From Hahella sp018986435 (GTDB taxonomy: Bacteria > Pseudomonadota > Gammaproteobacteria > Pseudomonadales > Oleiphilaceae): a stretch of DNA of 64,000 nt. The notes beneath the pieces are model-generated. The model was not told the origin of the DNA. It saw only the letters and a program-made list of their open reading frames with translations, and did not search any database. Each line of letters starts with the position of its first letter. The stretch's first letter is position 1. Of the stretch, positions 35,865 to 45,068 are shown piece by piece. The translations under genes were made by a program, and so were the position numbers. The stretch covers positions 1,984,001-2,048,000 of the forward strand of contig NZ_CP192738.1 of NCBI RefSeq assembly GCF_050749805.1, read 5' to 3'.

Positions 35865-38549
35865 ATGGGTCACCTGGGTCTGGCCCAGCGCAGCGGAGTT
35901 AAGTTGGCGCTGAAAACGCCTGCGCTGGTTATCACTTCTCTACTACTCGCCTCCTGCGGCAGCGATACCGCGCCGCCCGAAGCCATTCGCATATTGGGAA
36001 AACCACCAGGAACCGCTTATCTGGGCGTTGAATACACCTATGAGTTTGGTGTGGACGGCGGCGATGGGCTGGTGGACTTTTCCATGACCAACCAGCCGCG
36101 CTGGTTGGCGTTGGAGTACGTCGACAACACCTTCCGCAAAGGCATTATTATGCGGGGGATTCCCGGCGTTAATGGAGGCGGAACGGCGGAAGACGCGCTG
36201 ACGCCTGGCGAGGCGCAGGAAGTTTCGCTGACGGTGTCTGACGGCTCCAGTGTAGGAGAGACCCGCTTTTCTATTTTCGTCGACACCAATACCTATGAAT
36301 CGGAAGCGCTGACGGTCGCGGAAAACGCGGTTGGTGAGCGTCCCTCGAAGTTGATCGACTCCAACAATAACGGCCGGGAAGACGAGGGCGAGGAAAAGGA
36401 AGTAATTCCTTTATGTTTCACCGACGCGGAAGGGACGCCGCTGTTCTCTGAGGAAGACATCGCTTTCTTTGAACAGCGTCAGCAGGATGATTCGCTGGCG
36501 GTGCGTCCTAAACTCCACTACCTGCCGGTATTTCTGGAGCAACCCTCGGTTCAGCGCGTCATACTGCGCTACTCTCTGACCAGCGGTTCCGGCGACGGCG
36601 CGACGCCGGGAAGCGATTTTCTTATCGAGACAGCGAGAAAAGACGGGCTGGTCGTCCCTGTTGCGGACGGCTTTCTGACCTATGATCCGGGTGTGCGTTA
36701 CTGTCATATTCCGGTATTTATTAATGACGATCGCGATGCGGAAAAAACCGAGAACATTGCGGTGTCGATCACTCACTACGAGGGTGGGCTGCTTGAGTTT
36801 GCCGATCCGGTCAATACCACTATCTCCATCACAGACAATGAGCCTGTCGCCAGCTTTAAGGTGTCCAAGGCGTCGGTGTCGGAAGGCAATTATCTGAATG
36901 TGGAAGTGACGCTGGATAAGGAGCCGGAACAGACAGTTTATGCAGAGTTTGTCGTGGATGCGGATAACAGCGACGGCGACTTTGAGGGCGCAGATGCGGA
37001 TTTGCGTCTTTATACCGGGGACGGTGGGGCAGGCAGCCTGATTACGGACGGCGTCAGCGTGCCTTTTGAGGTGGGCGAAACCAGTAAAACCGTCAAGCTG
37101 CAGGCGACGGCGAATGGCGACGCTACGTTGCGGGATGAGAAAGTGACCTTTAATTGGCGACGCAGCGGCACGGTGAATCCTGGCGAAGAGCCTCTGGCTG
37201 TCTACATAAACCAATGGTTGAATGCGGTGGAGCTGCCGCTCAATAGCGGGGCGAGCGTCGCCGAGGCGATTTCGGGGGCCCAGTCGGAACTGTTTCTTGC
37301 ACGAGTGAATGGTGAAAAAGGCGGCAAACCTGTTAACTCGGACATCATGATCTATGACCGCTTTGGCGTCTTGCATCAGAGCATTAAGCTGGAAGCGGCG
37401 ACCTATGCCGTGCGCATCAAAGACATCTGGTTGTATGAGAAGATCAATCCGGCCAACGAGGATGAGATCACCCAGGATATATACGCGCTACTTGAGGTGG
37501 GCGGTTTGTTCGCGCCTCCCGTGGAGCCGCTGCAGGAAAGCGACCTGGGCGGTAAGGATGTGGTGGTGCAGAAGTATCAGCGCATCAACAATGTCGGCGC
37601 TTTCGAACTACAGTGGGCCAAGCAGATTGGCAGCGTTTGGGATGACGAGCCCGGCGCCCTGTCTGTTGACCTCAGTCAGGAAGTGCTGGTAGTCGGCGCA
37701 ACGTCAGGCTTGGTTGGCGAAGGGGAAAACTCCGGGCGTCGCGACGCCATGTTGATTAAGTTTGATAAAAACGGCGCTCTCATGTTCGCCAAGACCTTTG
37801 GCTCTTCTGGCGACGATGTGTTGCTGGGAGCGTCCCCGGAGTCTTCCTCCAATCATAATGTCGTCGGTTTCAGCGATGGCGCGGTGGAGGATAACGGCTC
37901 CAGTCTTGGCGGTTATGACGCCGTTGTTGTGTCCTATAACGACGATGGTGATCCTCGCCGTGTGGCTCAGATCGGCTCCAGCTTTAACGATGCGGCGCTT
38001 GATGTCAGTACGGTGAGTAAAGGTTTCGTCTCCGCTGGTTACACCCATGGCGTGCTGGTCAGTGGAGAGAGCAATCGCGGCGGCCAGGACGGCTACCTCG
38101 CCTACCATCAAAACGCCAGTGAGATTACGGCCTATGCGCAAATCGGCGGCGCGGCGGCGGACTCTGTGCTGGATGTTAAGTCCCTGGGCAATGAAGTGTA
38201 TGTGTCTGGCGTGACGGCGGGGGATATTTTTGACGCTGGCGCAGCTCAGGGCGGCGATGACGGCTGGCTGGCCCGTTATGACATTGTGAAAGAAGAAGTG
38301 TTGGATGACGGGGAAGAGCCGGGGGAAGGCGAGCAGGTGAACAAGCTGAAAAATATTTGGCGTTTCCAGCGCGGCGCGGCGGCCAACGAAAAGCTTTCTA
38401 ATCTGGCCACCTTCGGCAGCGCTAAGTTGATCTCGGTGGAAGAAGCCCAGACTGACAGCGGCGTGACGGTAACCCTGAAGCCGCTCTCCACCGTCGATGG
38501 CGTGGACTTGAACGCCCCCTGCCGGGCGGACCCTAACGGAGACTGCTGA
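35865..38549 (+). CDS. Large lipoprotein with Calx-beta and beta-propeller-like repeats
   Basis: 894 residues from the ATG at 35865; a GTG five codons earlier lacks a ribosome site. Signal peptide with lipobox LLASC (C31), followed by an acidic exported protein. The N-terminal 100 residues (GTAYLGVEYTYEFGV) look like a cadherin/Ig-type beta domain. Around residues 320-440 is a Calx-beta-like segment (VSKASVSEGNYLNVEVTLD). From about 580 to 830 are repeated GSxxDD...VVGxTxG units (QIGSVWDDEPGALSVDLSQE, AKTFGSSGDDVLLGAS) resembling SBBP beta-propeller blades. Probably surface-exposed, calcium-rich in habit; adhesion or matrix role is inference. Monocistronic in appearance, converging on the CBS gene. 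Confidence 0.8.
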   Translation: MGHLGLAQRSGVKLALKTPALVITSLLLASCGSDTAPPEAIRILGKPPGTAYLGVEYTYEFGVDGGDGLVDFSMTNQPRWLALEYVDNTFRKGIIMRGIPGVNGGGTAEDALTPGEAQEVSLTVSDGSSVGETRFSIFVDTNTYESEALTVAENAVGERPSKLIDSNNNGREDEGEEKEVIPLCFTDAEGTPLFSEEDIAFFEQRQQDDSLAVRPKLHYLPVFLEQPSVQRVILRYSLTSGSGDGATPGSDFLIETARKDGLVVPVADGFLTYDPGVRYCHIPVFINDDRDAEKTENIAVSITHYEGGLLEFADPVNTTISITDNEPVASFKVSKASVSEGNYLNVEVTLDKEPEQTVYAEFVVDADNSDGDFEGADADLRLYTGDGGAGSLITDGVSVPFEVGETSKTVKLQATANGDATLRDEKVTFNWRRSGTVNPGEEPLAVYINQWLNAVELPLNSGASVAEAISGAQSELFLARVNGEKGGKPVNSDIMIYDRFGVLHQSIKLEAATYAVRIKDIWLYEKINPANEDEITQDIYALLEVGGLFAPPVEPLQESDLGGKDVVVQKYQRINNVGAFELQWAKQIGSVWDDEPGALSVDLSQEVLVVGATSGLVGEGENSGRRDAMLIKFDKNGALMFAKTFGSSGDDVLLGASPESSSNHNVVGFSDGAVEDNGSSLGGYDAVVVSYNDDGDPRRVAQIGSSFNDAALDVSTVSKGFVSAGYTHGVLVSGESNRGGQDGYLAYHQNASEITAYAQIGGAAADSVLDVKSLGNEVYVSGVTAGDIFDAGAAQGGDDGWLARYDIVKEEVLDDGEEPGEGEQVNKLKNIWRFQRGAAANEKLSNLATFGSAKLISVEEAQTDSGVTVTLKPLSTVDGVDLNAPCRADPNGDC

Positions 38550-38562
38550 TGGTCGGCCTGGG

Positions 38563-39138
38563 TTAAGCCCAGGCTTCCACCTCGAAATGGGCGATGGCTT
38601 TCAGGATGTCGGTGGCGGTCAGTACGCCAATCACATCGCCCTGAACATTGCGCACCAACGCGCCGTCCAGATCTCTCTCCACCAGGACCAGAGAGATCCG
38701 GCGTAGATCGGCGTCGTCGCCGACCATCAGGTAAGGCGCGCATAGAGCGGCCAGCGTTGCTTCTGGCTGCTCCAGTTTCGCCTGCAATAGCTCGCGCTCT
38801 ACAAGAAAGCCCACCACTTCTTGATCGTCCCGCACCGGTAGATGTCTTACTTTGTGCTCGTGTAAAAAGCGCAATCCCTCATCCAGACTCCATTCCTGTT
38901 TGCCGTAAAGCACGGGCGATGACATGACGTCCTGGGCGCTAAGGCGGGAAATATCGCCTTCTGCTGCGCCCTCTTGTTCGCTGCCGGAGTAGGGAAAGTT
39001 TTCTCGCGCACCCTGATCTTGAGGACCAATGGGGTGAATGGCGGAGATGGATTTAAGCTCTTCCACGGATTTGACCCGAGGGTCCACGCTCAACGGCGTG
39101 ATGATGCGGTGGCCAGCGTCGACCAGGTAGATCGGCAT
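38563..39138 (-). CDS. CBS-domain pair protein
   Basis: 191 residues from the ATG at 39138, with AAGGAG eight bases upstream (the open frame continues 16 codons further without support). Residues about 80-190 form two CBS motifs: VMSSPVLYGKQEWSLDEGL...HLPVRDDQEVVGFLVE and VLVERDLDGALVRNVQGDVIGVLTATDIL. The N-terminal 70 residues are unclassified. CBS pairs bind adenine nucleotides and sense energy state; no catalytic domain is attached, so it is a likely stand-alone regulator. Lies downstream of mnmC on the same strand. Confidence 0.8.
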   Translation of the reverse strand: MPIYLVDAGHRIITPLSVDPRVKSVEELKSISAIHPIGPQDQGARENFPYSGSEQEGAAEGDISRLSAQDVMSSPVLYGKQEWSLDEGLRFLHEHKVRHLPVRDDQEVVGFLVERELLQAKLEQPEATLAALCAPYLMVGDDADLRRISLVLVERDLDGALVRNVQGDVIGVLTATDILKAIAHFEVEAWA

Positions 39139-39191
39139 GAACGAAGCTCCTTGCGACAGGGCGCCGCGCTTGGCGCCCCAATGCAATCAGT

Positions 39192-41072
39192 CTACTCCTG
39201 GCTGAAGCGGGTTGGCAAAACGCGCTGGATCAGACTGTCTTCGATGGATGCTGGCGTTCCCTCCAGCCTGTCTGCTATCAGTTCGCCGGCAAGCGGCGCC
39301 AACGCCAGACCTTTGGAGCCCATGGCAGTCACGATCAATAAACCTTTCCCTCCCTGCTCTGGGATAAGTGGGCCGATGGCGGGCAGGTAATCTGGCAGCG
39401 CACTTCTGACAGAGGCGCGTCCTTGCAGGGTGGGTGGGCGTTCAGTTAGCTCGTCGCGCAAGGCGGGAGTAAGCTGGAACAGCTGCTCAAGATTAGCGTC
39501 GTTATCCGCCTCAGTCACCAGCGCGTCGGCGCAGTTGGGCTTAAACGTAGCGCCTGTAACCAGTCGGTTTTCAATAGGCGGCATCAGATAGCCCTCGCCG
39601 CATAAGACCGTATTCAACTGCGGTAATGCGGCGGGCTCCACCTGTAACGTGGTGACTTGTCCGCGAATGGGTTTGAGGGGGAGGGCGCACGCTGCAGTCG
39701 GTAGCATGGCCTGATTGTTGGCGGTGGCCAATATCACGGTAGCGCATTCCAGTTTCTGTGCGGATTCACCGGAATCGATATGGACGCGCCAGTCGCCTTC
39801 GCTGGTGCGCTCTAATGCGCTGACCGGCGAATTCAATCTCACCTCAATGTTAGGGTGTTGCAACAGGTGAGCGCATAGCTGCGGCGGAATCAACCAGCCG
39901 CCGCCGGGCAAATGCATGGCGCTGGCTGGCAGGCTGACGCCGGCAAGTTCCGACGCTTCCTGCTGGGTGAGAGGATGGATAACCTCTTCTGGGTAGCGAT
40001 TGTGTTGGAAGAACTTCTGCTGTCTGACGGCTTCCTTGTCATTATGCGCAAGCTGCAGCACGCCGCAGGGATTCCATATGGGCGCAGGCAGGTTGGCGAT
40101 CTGCGAGTAAAAGCGTTTGGCGTACAAAAAGGCGTTGGCGTGAATGCGTGTGTTGATGCTCCATTCCACGCCGGGCTTTATGTACAACGCGCCCTGTGGG
40201 TTGCCTGATGCGTCCGGGGCGATTTGATCCGCCGCTTCCAGTACGATTACTTTCCAGCCACGCGTAGCGAGGGCGTAAGCGACATTGGCGCCAGACAGGC
40301 CAGATCCAACCACCACGGCTTCCTTGCGGGGAAGGGCGGAGGGCTGGCTTGGCTCTTCCGTCTGGAATACGCCGACGGTCATGTCTCTTTTATAGCCGAA
40401 CCCAGGCGCTTTGCTGACATTGAAGCCGTGCTCTTTTAAGCCGCGACGGATGAAGCCTGCGGCGGAGAACGTGGCGACGGTGCAACCCTGCGCAGCGTGG
40501 CTGGCGATCAGCGGAAACAACGATTCGCTCCACATCTCGGGATTCTGTTTTGGCGAGAAACCGTCCAGAAACCAGGCGTCGGCTTTAAAGCGGCAATCGG
40601 ACAGCCAGTCCACGACATCGCCCAGGTATAACGTCAATGTGACGCCCTGACCGATGAAGCGACAACGGTGCACGCCCCGCATGGGGGCGGGGTATTGCGC
40701 TTGTAACTGCCGGGCGAACTCCGCCAGTTGCGGCCAGGCCTGATGACATCGAGCCAGATCTTCCAGCGTCAGCGGACAAAATTCCACGGAAGTGAAATGC
40801 AGGTGGCCGTCCGCAGGGCCGCATTCTCGCCAGAGCGCCCAGGCCATAAGGAAGTTGAGGCCGCTGCCGAAGCCGGTTTCCGCAATGGTGAATAGGGAGC
40901 CCGGCGGCGCCTTACTGAAACGCTCTCTCAGGCGATTGCCCGTGAGGAAGACATAATCTGTTTCCTCCGGGCCGCTTTCCTTGGAGAAGTAGATGTCGCC
41001 GTAAGCGTTGGAGATCGGCGCGCCGTTGTCGGACCAGGAGAGGTCTGCATAATCAAGTTGCGGACCTTTCAC
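39192..41072 (-). CDS. mnmC: Bifunctional tRNA (mnm5s2U34) methyltransferase / FAD oxidoreductase
   Basis: Carries out the last two steps of mnm5s2U synthesis at wobble position 34. 626 residues. N-terminal methyltransferase with the SAM motif ETGFGSGLNFLMAW (about 67-80) and WFLDGFSPKQNPEMW; C-terminal FAD-dependent oxidase starting VVVGSGLSGANVAYAL (about 253) and GNPQGALYIKPG. GTG start overlapping the stop of the cyclophilin gene by four bases (GTGA), so translation is coupled. Cytoplasmic. Confidence 0.93.
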   Translation of the reverse strand: MKGPQLDYADLSWSDNGAPISNAYGDIYFSKESGPEETDYVFLTGNRLRERFSKAPPGSLFTIAETGFGSGLNFLMAWALWRECGPADGHLHFTSVEFCPLTLEDLARCHQAWPQLAEFARQLQAQYPAPMRGVHRCRFIGQGVTLTLYLGDVVDWLSDCRFKADAWFLDGFSPKQNPEMWSESLFPLIASHAAQGCTVATFSAAGFIRRGLKEHGFNVSKAPGFGYKRDMTVGVFQTEEPSQPSALPRKEAVVVGSGLSGANVAYALATRGWKVIVLEAADQIAPDASGNPQGALYIKPGVEWSINTRIHANAFLYAKRFYSQIANLPAPIWNPCGVLQLAHNDKEAVRQQKFFQHNRYPEEVIHPLTQQEASELAGVSLPASAMHLPGGGWLIPPQLCAHLLQHPNIEVRLNSPVSALERTSEGDWRVHIDSGESAQKLECATVILATANNQAMLPTAACALPLKPIRGQVTTLQVEPAALPQLNTVLCGEGYLMPPIENRLVTGATFKPNCADALVTEADNDANLEQLFQLTPALRDELTERPPTLQGRASVRSALPDYLPAIGPLIPEQGGKGLLIVTAMGSKGLALAPLAGELIADRLEGTPASIEDSLIQRVLPTRFSQE

Positions 41073-41659
41073 TGCTGGCTTGCAACCTCATCCAGTTTGA
41101 TGGAGTTAATAGTGACGGTCTTGACTGGCACGTTCTGATAAGGGCCGGTGTTCTGCGTCGGCGCGTTGGCGATCTTGTCCACTACATCCATGCCGGACAC
41201 GACTTCGGCGAATACCGCATAGCCGGGTCTGCCTTTGGCGCCGTTCAAATAGGCGTTATCGATAACATTGATGAAGAATTGCGACGTAGCGGAGTTAGGA
41301 TCATTGGTTCTGGCCATGGCCAGGGTGCCGCGATCGTTCGCGAGGCCGTTATCGGATTCATTCTTGATCGGCGCTTTAGTGTCTTTTTTCTCCATGTTGG
41401 GCTTGAAGCCGCCGCCCTGAATCATGAATTGGGGAATCGTGCGGTGAAAGATCAAGCCGTCGTAGTAGCCGTCTTTGATATAGCCGACGAAGTTCTCAAC
41501 GGTGACTGGCGCCTTGTCGTTGAACAACTTGATCTTGATGTCGCCCTCGGAAGTGCTGATGGTGGCTGTCGGCAGGTCGGCGGCCATCGCCGTCAAACTG
41601 ATCGCCCAGAAAGCCAGGCCAAGTAATCCTCTTTTGCCCGCATTTACGCTGTGTCTCAC
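41069..41659 (-). CDS. ppiA: Periplasmic peptidyl-prolyl cis-trans isomerase (cyclophilin)
   Basis: 196 residues. N-terminal signal peptide (basic MRHSVNAGKRG, hydrophobic LLGLAFWAISLTA, cleavage after AMA) then a cyclophilin domain with FHRTIPQFMIQGGG, SQFFINV and YAVFAEVVSG. Catalyses proline isomerisation during folding in the periplasm. GTG start that overlaps the upstream stop by one base (TAGTG) and is itself coupled to mnmC, so the three genes form a tight operon of functionally unrelated members. Confidence 0.9.
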   Translation of the reverse strand: MRHSVNAGKRGLLGLAFWAISLTAMAADLPTATISTSEGDIKIKLFNDKAPVTVENFVGYIKDGYYDGLIFHRTIPQFMIQGGGFKPNMEKKDTKAPIKNESDNGLANDRGTLAMARTNDPNSATSQFFINVIDNAYLNGAKGRPGYAVFAEVVSGMDVVDKIANAPTQNTGPYQNVPVKTVTINSIKLDEVASQQ

Positions 41660-42966
41660 TAGATTTCTCCATTGCTTTCGGATTCGTCGTGGATGTTCGG
41701 TTCGCCTTCGTCCTCTGAGCTGGCGGGTTCCGCTGTCTCAGAGGTCTCGTTGGCGGGAAAACCGTGGGCACGATTCTTACCTTTTCGTTTTGCCATGTAA
41801 AGCGCGCTGTCGGCTTGAGAAATCAATGTGTTGGGGGCGTCGCCCTGGGATGGAGCGAGCGCGCTGAAACCTACGCTGACGGTCAGGCGTTTCAGCTCCG
41901 GTGAGCCTTCATTCTCTATGTTGAGTTCGTAGATCTGGCGCACAATCTGTTCCGCCAGACGTTGCGCTGACGCCTGATCCGCGTGAGGCAGAATGACGGC
42001 GAACTCTTCGCCACCGTAGCGGGCGACCAAGTCGGCGGCGCGACGAGACGTTTGCGTCAGGCAGTCGGCGACATTAATGAGGCAGTCGTCGCCACGCTGA
42101 TGTCCGTAGGCGTCGTTATAGGCTTTGAAGAAGTCCACATCCACCATCAACAGCGCCAGAGGTTTGTCGTCGCGCAGACATCGATTCCATTCCGTCTCCA
42201 GACTTTTGTTGAAGTGGCGGCGATTTGCGACCTGGGTCAGGCTGTCCATCAAGGAAAGCCGCTCCAGTTCTGCATGGGCGGCGCGCAGCTCCTCTTGCTC
42301 ATACAGCAGGAGCAACTGTTGCAGGAAGTTTTTACGGGTTTCGTATTCCACCCGATAGCACACCAATACTGAAATCAGCGTGACAAAGGTGTGCAGGAAC
42401 AGCAGCTCAGTGAACTGCGAGGCGTGCAGATGCATGAGAAAGTGCATCGCCAGCACCTGGGACAGCCACATCAATAGAGCAAAGGGAAATATGTAGTGGA
42501 ACTGCAGGCGCAGCACCGTGCAGACGAATATGACGGAGATGATCGAGCCGGTCTGGTAATGAAACTGATCAATGGCGGCGGCCTTCATGGCGATGGCGAT
42601 CAGGCTCAGGTGAATGCACAACGCCCCCAGGCACAGGGTCATCTGATAACGATTGCGCACCCAGGCGAGTCGGCTGGCCAGCGTCACCAGAATGATGCCG
42701 AGAGCGTCCGCCACCCTGATTTGCAGGGTTTGTTCAAATAGAGCGGGAATCACTAAATGATCGGCGAATGTGAAGAACACCAGCACCAGCGCGCCCAGTA
42801 GTGGGTATACCCGGTTCAGATGCAGATAACGGTTCGAGTGATAACGCTCAAACTCGCTTTCCAATTCGCCTTCGAATTGCAGTCCGTGCATGCCGTTGTC
42901 CAGCAGTCTGCGAACGTAGGTCGCGGTGTCTGCGGACATATCCTGGTGACTGTTCGGTAATGACAA
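41659..42966 (-). CDS. Membrane-bound diguanylate cyclase
   Basis: 435 residues. A helical N-terminus, then five or six hydrophobic segments (about 50-200) form a membrane sensor; a short coiled linker (QEELRAAHAELERLSLMDSL) leads to a GGDEF domain with intact GGEEF and the inhibitory-site motif RAAD five residues upstream. A charged C-terminal tail of about 45 residues follows. The start is probably the TTG at 42966, preceded by AGGGGG; an ATG at 42939 is the alternative. First gene of the operon with ppiA and mnmC. Produces c-di-GMP at the inner membrane. Confidence 0.88.
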   Translation of the reverse strand: MSLPNSHQDMSADTATYVRRLLDNGMHGLQFEGELESEFERYHSNRYLHLNRVYPLLGALVLVFFTFADHLVIPALFEQTLQIRVADALGIILVTLASRLAWVRNRYQMTLCLGALCIHLSLIAIAMKAAAIDQFHYQTGSIISVIFVCTVLRLQFHYIFPFALLMWLSQVLAMHFLMHLHASQFTELLFLHTFVTLISVLVCYRVEYETRKNFLQQLLLLYEQEELRAAHAELERLSLMDSLTQVANRRHFNKSLETEWNRCLRDDKPLALLMVDVDFFKAYNDAYGHQRGDDCLINVADCLTQTSRRAADLVARYGGEEFAVILPHADQASAQRLAEQIVRQIYELNIENEGSPELKRLTVSVGFSALAPSQGDAPNTLISQADSALYMAKRKGKNRAHGFPANETSETAEPASSEDEGEPNIHDESESNGEI

Positions 42967-43144
42967 ATCCGCCCCCTGGGGTGTGGTTGCTGCAAGCGTC
43001 TCAGGTATTGAAAACCGGCTCTTCTATAAAAGTGTAACCAACCATGCTTTTACCGCCAGCGTTATAAGCGACAAATTATTAGAAATTCCTTAAAAGTTTC
43101 AGGCATCTAGGCGTCATAGCGAGAGAGGCTGCGGCGTTGGCCGC

Positions 43145-43180
43145 TAATACTCGGTAGTAAGTCATTAATACTTGGTTGTA
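43145..43180. repeat. Two 15-base direct repeats, 21-base period, upstream of the MshEN gene
   Basis: TAATACTCGGTAGTA (43145-43159) and TAATACTTGGTTGTA (43166-43180), 13 of 15 identical, two DNA turns apart. They lie about 105-140 bases upstream of the 43286 start and look like tandem binding sites for a regulator. The rest of the 319-base gap (42967-43285) shows no gene. Confidence 0.6.
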
Positions 43181-43285
43181 GGCGATAGCAAAACCCATAC
43201 AAAAATTAACCTATCTCGGGTGTACAAGTTTTAAACATCTTCCATTATTAAAGAGCTACTACTCAATAAAAAAGGAGTTATAGTC

Positions 43286-44044
43286 ATGGCGACTCAGCAG
43301 CAAGCTATTGAAAGATCCCGCCTAGGTCGCCTCCTGGTGAACCGGGGATACATTACCGAAGGTCAGCTTAATGAAGCATTAACGGCGCAGACCGTTAATG
43401 GTCAACGCCTTGGTGAATTGTTAGTAGATTTTGGCTGGATAACTGACAAGGAGCTGCAACGTACCCTCCGGCACCAAAGCCGGTATCGCTACGCCGCGGC
43501 GTTCGTCGCTATGGCCGTGGCGCCGTTCCAGCCCATGGTGGCGTTCGCCGCCTCCCAGTCTGAAAATGAATCTTTACCGGTAGCCTCTGAAACCCTGTAT
43601 CAAAATGCGGCGGGGCTGCAGGCGCTGGATGACAGTGAAATGAGCAATGTCGGCGCGCAGGGTTTCACTGAAGAGTTCCAGCAATTTTACAACATGGCCG
43701 CGAAGGCCCAGCTGGAAGGTCAGAATTCTGATAATCCTGATGAATTGCCTGGGCTGGACGGGGTTCAGGTGCTCGGGTCTCTCGGAAAACTATTGCTTCC
43801 AATCACTAATGTCCTGGACGCCGAAGTTGAAGTGGTCGGCGTGCAAATCGATCCCTCCCGCATCAAACCTTTGTTTAATGAAGACGGCGGCATGAACGTG
43901 ACGCTTCCGAATCATATCGAGCGGGTCAGTTTCAACAATATTCGGCCGATGGGGGTATCGGCGGATGGTCCCACCATGGGCAGTATTCATTTGGAAGGGA
44001 TCGAGTTTAGCGATAACTCGTATATCGTGGTGAAACCCTACTGA
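43286..44044 (+). CDS. Membrane protein with N-terminal MshEN-type c-di-GMP-binding motif pair
   Basis: 252 residues. Residues 12-35 and 41-64 are two 24-residue copies of the pattern RLGxx(h)(h)xxGxIxxxxLxxxLxxQ, joined by a 5-residue spacer, the exact layout known for MshEN c-di-GMP-binding domains (normally the N-terminus of MshE/PilB-like ATPases). No ATPase follows. Instead comes a hydrophobic segment (about 67-88) ending AFAAS, like a signal-anchor, then GLQALDDSEMSNVGAQGF and a 150-residue probably exported domain. AAAAAGGAG precedes the ATG. Closed by a terminator. Function unknown; a c-di-GMP-responsive envelope protein is the inference. Confidence 0.8.
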   Translation: MATQQQAIERSRLGRLLVNRGYITEGQLNEALTAQTVNGQRLGELLVDFGWITDKELQRTLRHQSRYRYAAAFVAMAVAPFQPMVAFAASQSENESLPVASETLYQNAAGLQALDDSEMSNVGAQGFTEEFQQFYNMAAKAQLEGQNSDNPDELPGLDGVQVLGSLGKLLLPITNVLDAEVEVVGVQIDPSRIKPLFNEDGGMNVTLPNHIERVSFNNIRPMGVSADGPTMGSIHLEGIEFSDNSYIVVKPY

Positions 44045-44126
44045 GTAGACGGTTCCTCCGCACGGCGGGCGAGGTAGTTAGAGCGCTCCGTCGGTTGCGG
44101 ATCTTTTCCTTAGACGATGTTGTTTC

Positions 44127-44152
44127 AGGCCGCGCAGTTTGCGGCCTTTTTT
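44127..44152 (+). terminator. Terminator after the MshEN-domain gene
   Basis: AGGCCGC (44127-44133) / GCGGCCT (44141-44147), loop GCAGTTT, then TTTTT. The insertion sequence begins just beyond it. Confidence 0.88.
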
Positions 44153-44183
44153 ATGGCTGTCTAGTCCTGATATAGGTTGACAC

Positions 44184-45068
44184 CTATTTCGTCTCAAACG
44201 CCCGATGCACTGCGTCGGGCGTTTTGTATTTCAGGGCCAGATGAGGCCGCTCTCGGTTATAAATATCCACGGATTCATCAACCATCGTTCGAGCCTGCCC
44301 TAGATTCCCCGGTCGCATCAGCGGGAACTCCGTTTTCAAGATCCCGTTCACCCGTTCCGCCAACGCATTCTGATAGCAGTCATACCCGTCGGTCATCGAA
44401 CATTGAATGCCGTGTTGACGGTGCAGCTTCTGGTCGCTGTCGCAACAGTATTGGACACCTCGGTCGGAGTGGTGGGTCAATGGCTGCCGCCCCGGCCGTT
44501 CACGCAGAGCCTTGCGCAAGGCCTGTTCCACATCCTCGCTGCGCAAGCTTTCATGTACATGATGACCCACGACCTTACGGGAGTAAGCATCGGTCACCAG
44601 ACTCACGTAGCTCATGCCGGAGCGTGTCGGCAGATAGGTGATATCCGCCACCCAGATCTGGCTAGGCCGGCAGGCCACGACTTGCTCTGGGCCCGGCTTG
44701 AGCAGGTTTGGGTGACGTCGGAAGCGGTGATGACTGTGCGTGGTCTTGTGGTAAGCCCGGCGTCGGGGAACCAACAGGCGCCGGCTACGCAGCACCTGAA
44801 GCAGTTAATCCCGCCCCAGATGAAGGGTGTGATCCGACTGCTCATGGAGAAGATGCCGGAGCTTGCGAGCGCCGATCCGGGGCTGACGGAGACGAACAGT
44901 CCGGACAAAGTCCACCACCCGCTGCTCACGATCCTCCCTGGCTCGCTGCGCTCGTTCCGCCTGATACCAAGCTTGCCGGCTAATCCCCAAGAGACGACAC
45001 GCCCTGCTGACGGTCAATCCGGCTCCGCGTTCTTGCGTGAGGACTTGCCGGGCCGCTTTTTTACGCAC
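44184..45068 (-). pseudogene. IS3-family transposase OrfB, interrupted by a nonsense codon
   Basis: DDE integrase-type transposase frame entered by -1 shift from orfA (KKAARQVLTQERGAG...). The upstream part (HTH_21-like, IGARKLRHLL...LHLGRD) is followed by an in-frame TAA at 44805-44807; the same frame then continues LLQVLRSRRLLVPRRRAYHKTT and the catalytic core with WVADITYLPT, HSDRGVQYCC and NALAERVNGILKTE (the D, D and E of the triad). Only one codon is altered, so it is a recent single-base loss of function. The 203-codon downstream part could be made separately from an internal start but would lack the DNA-binding half. Confidence 0.85.
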
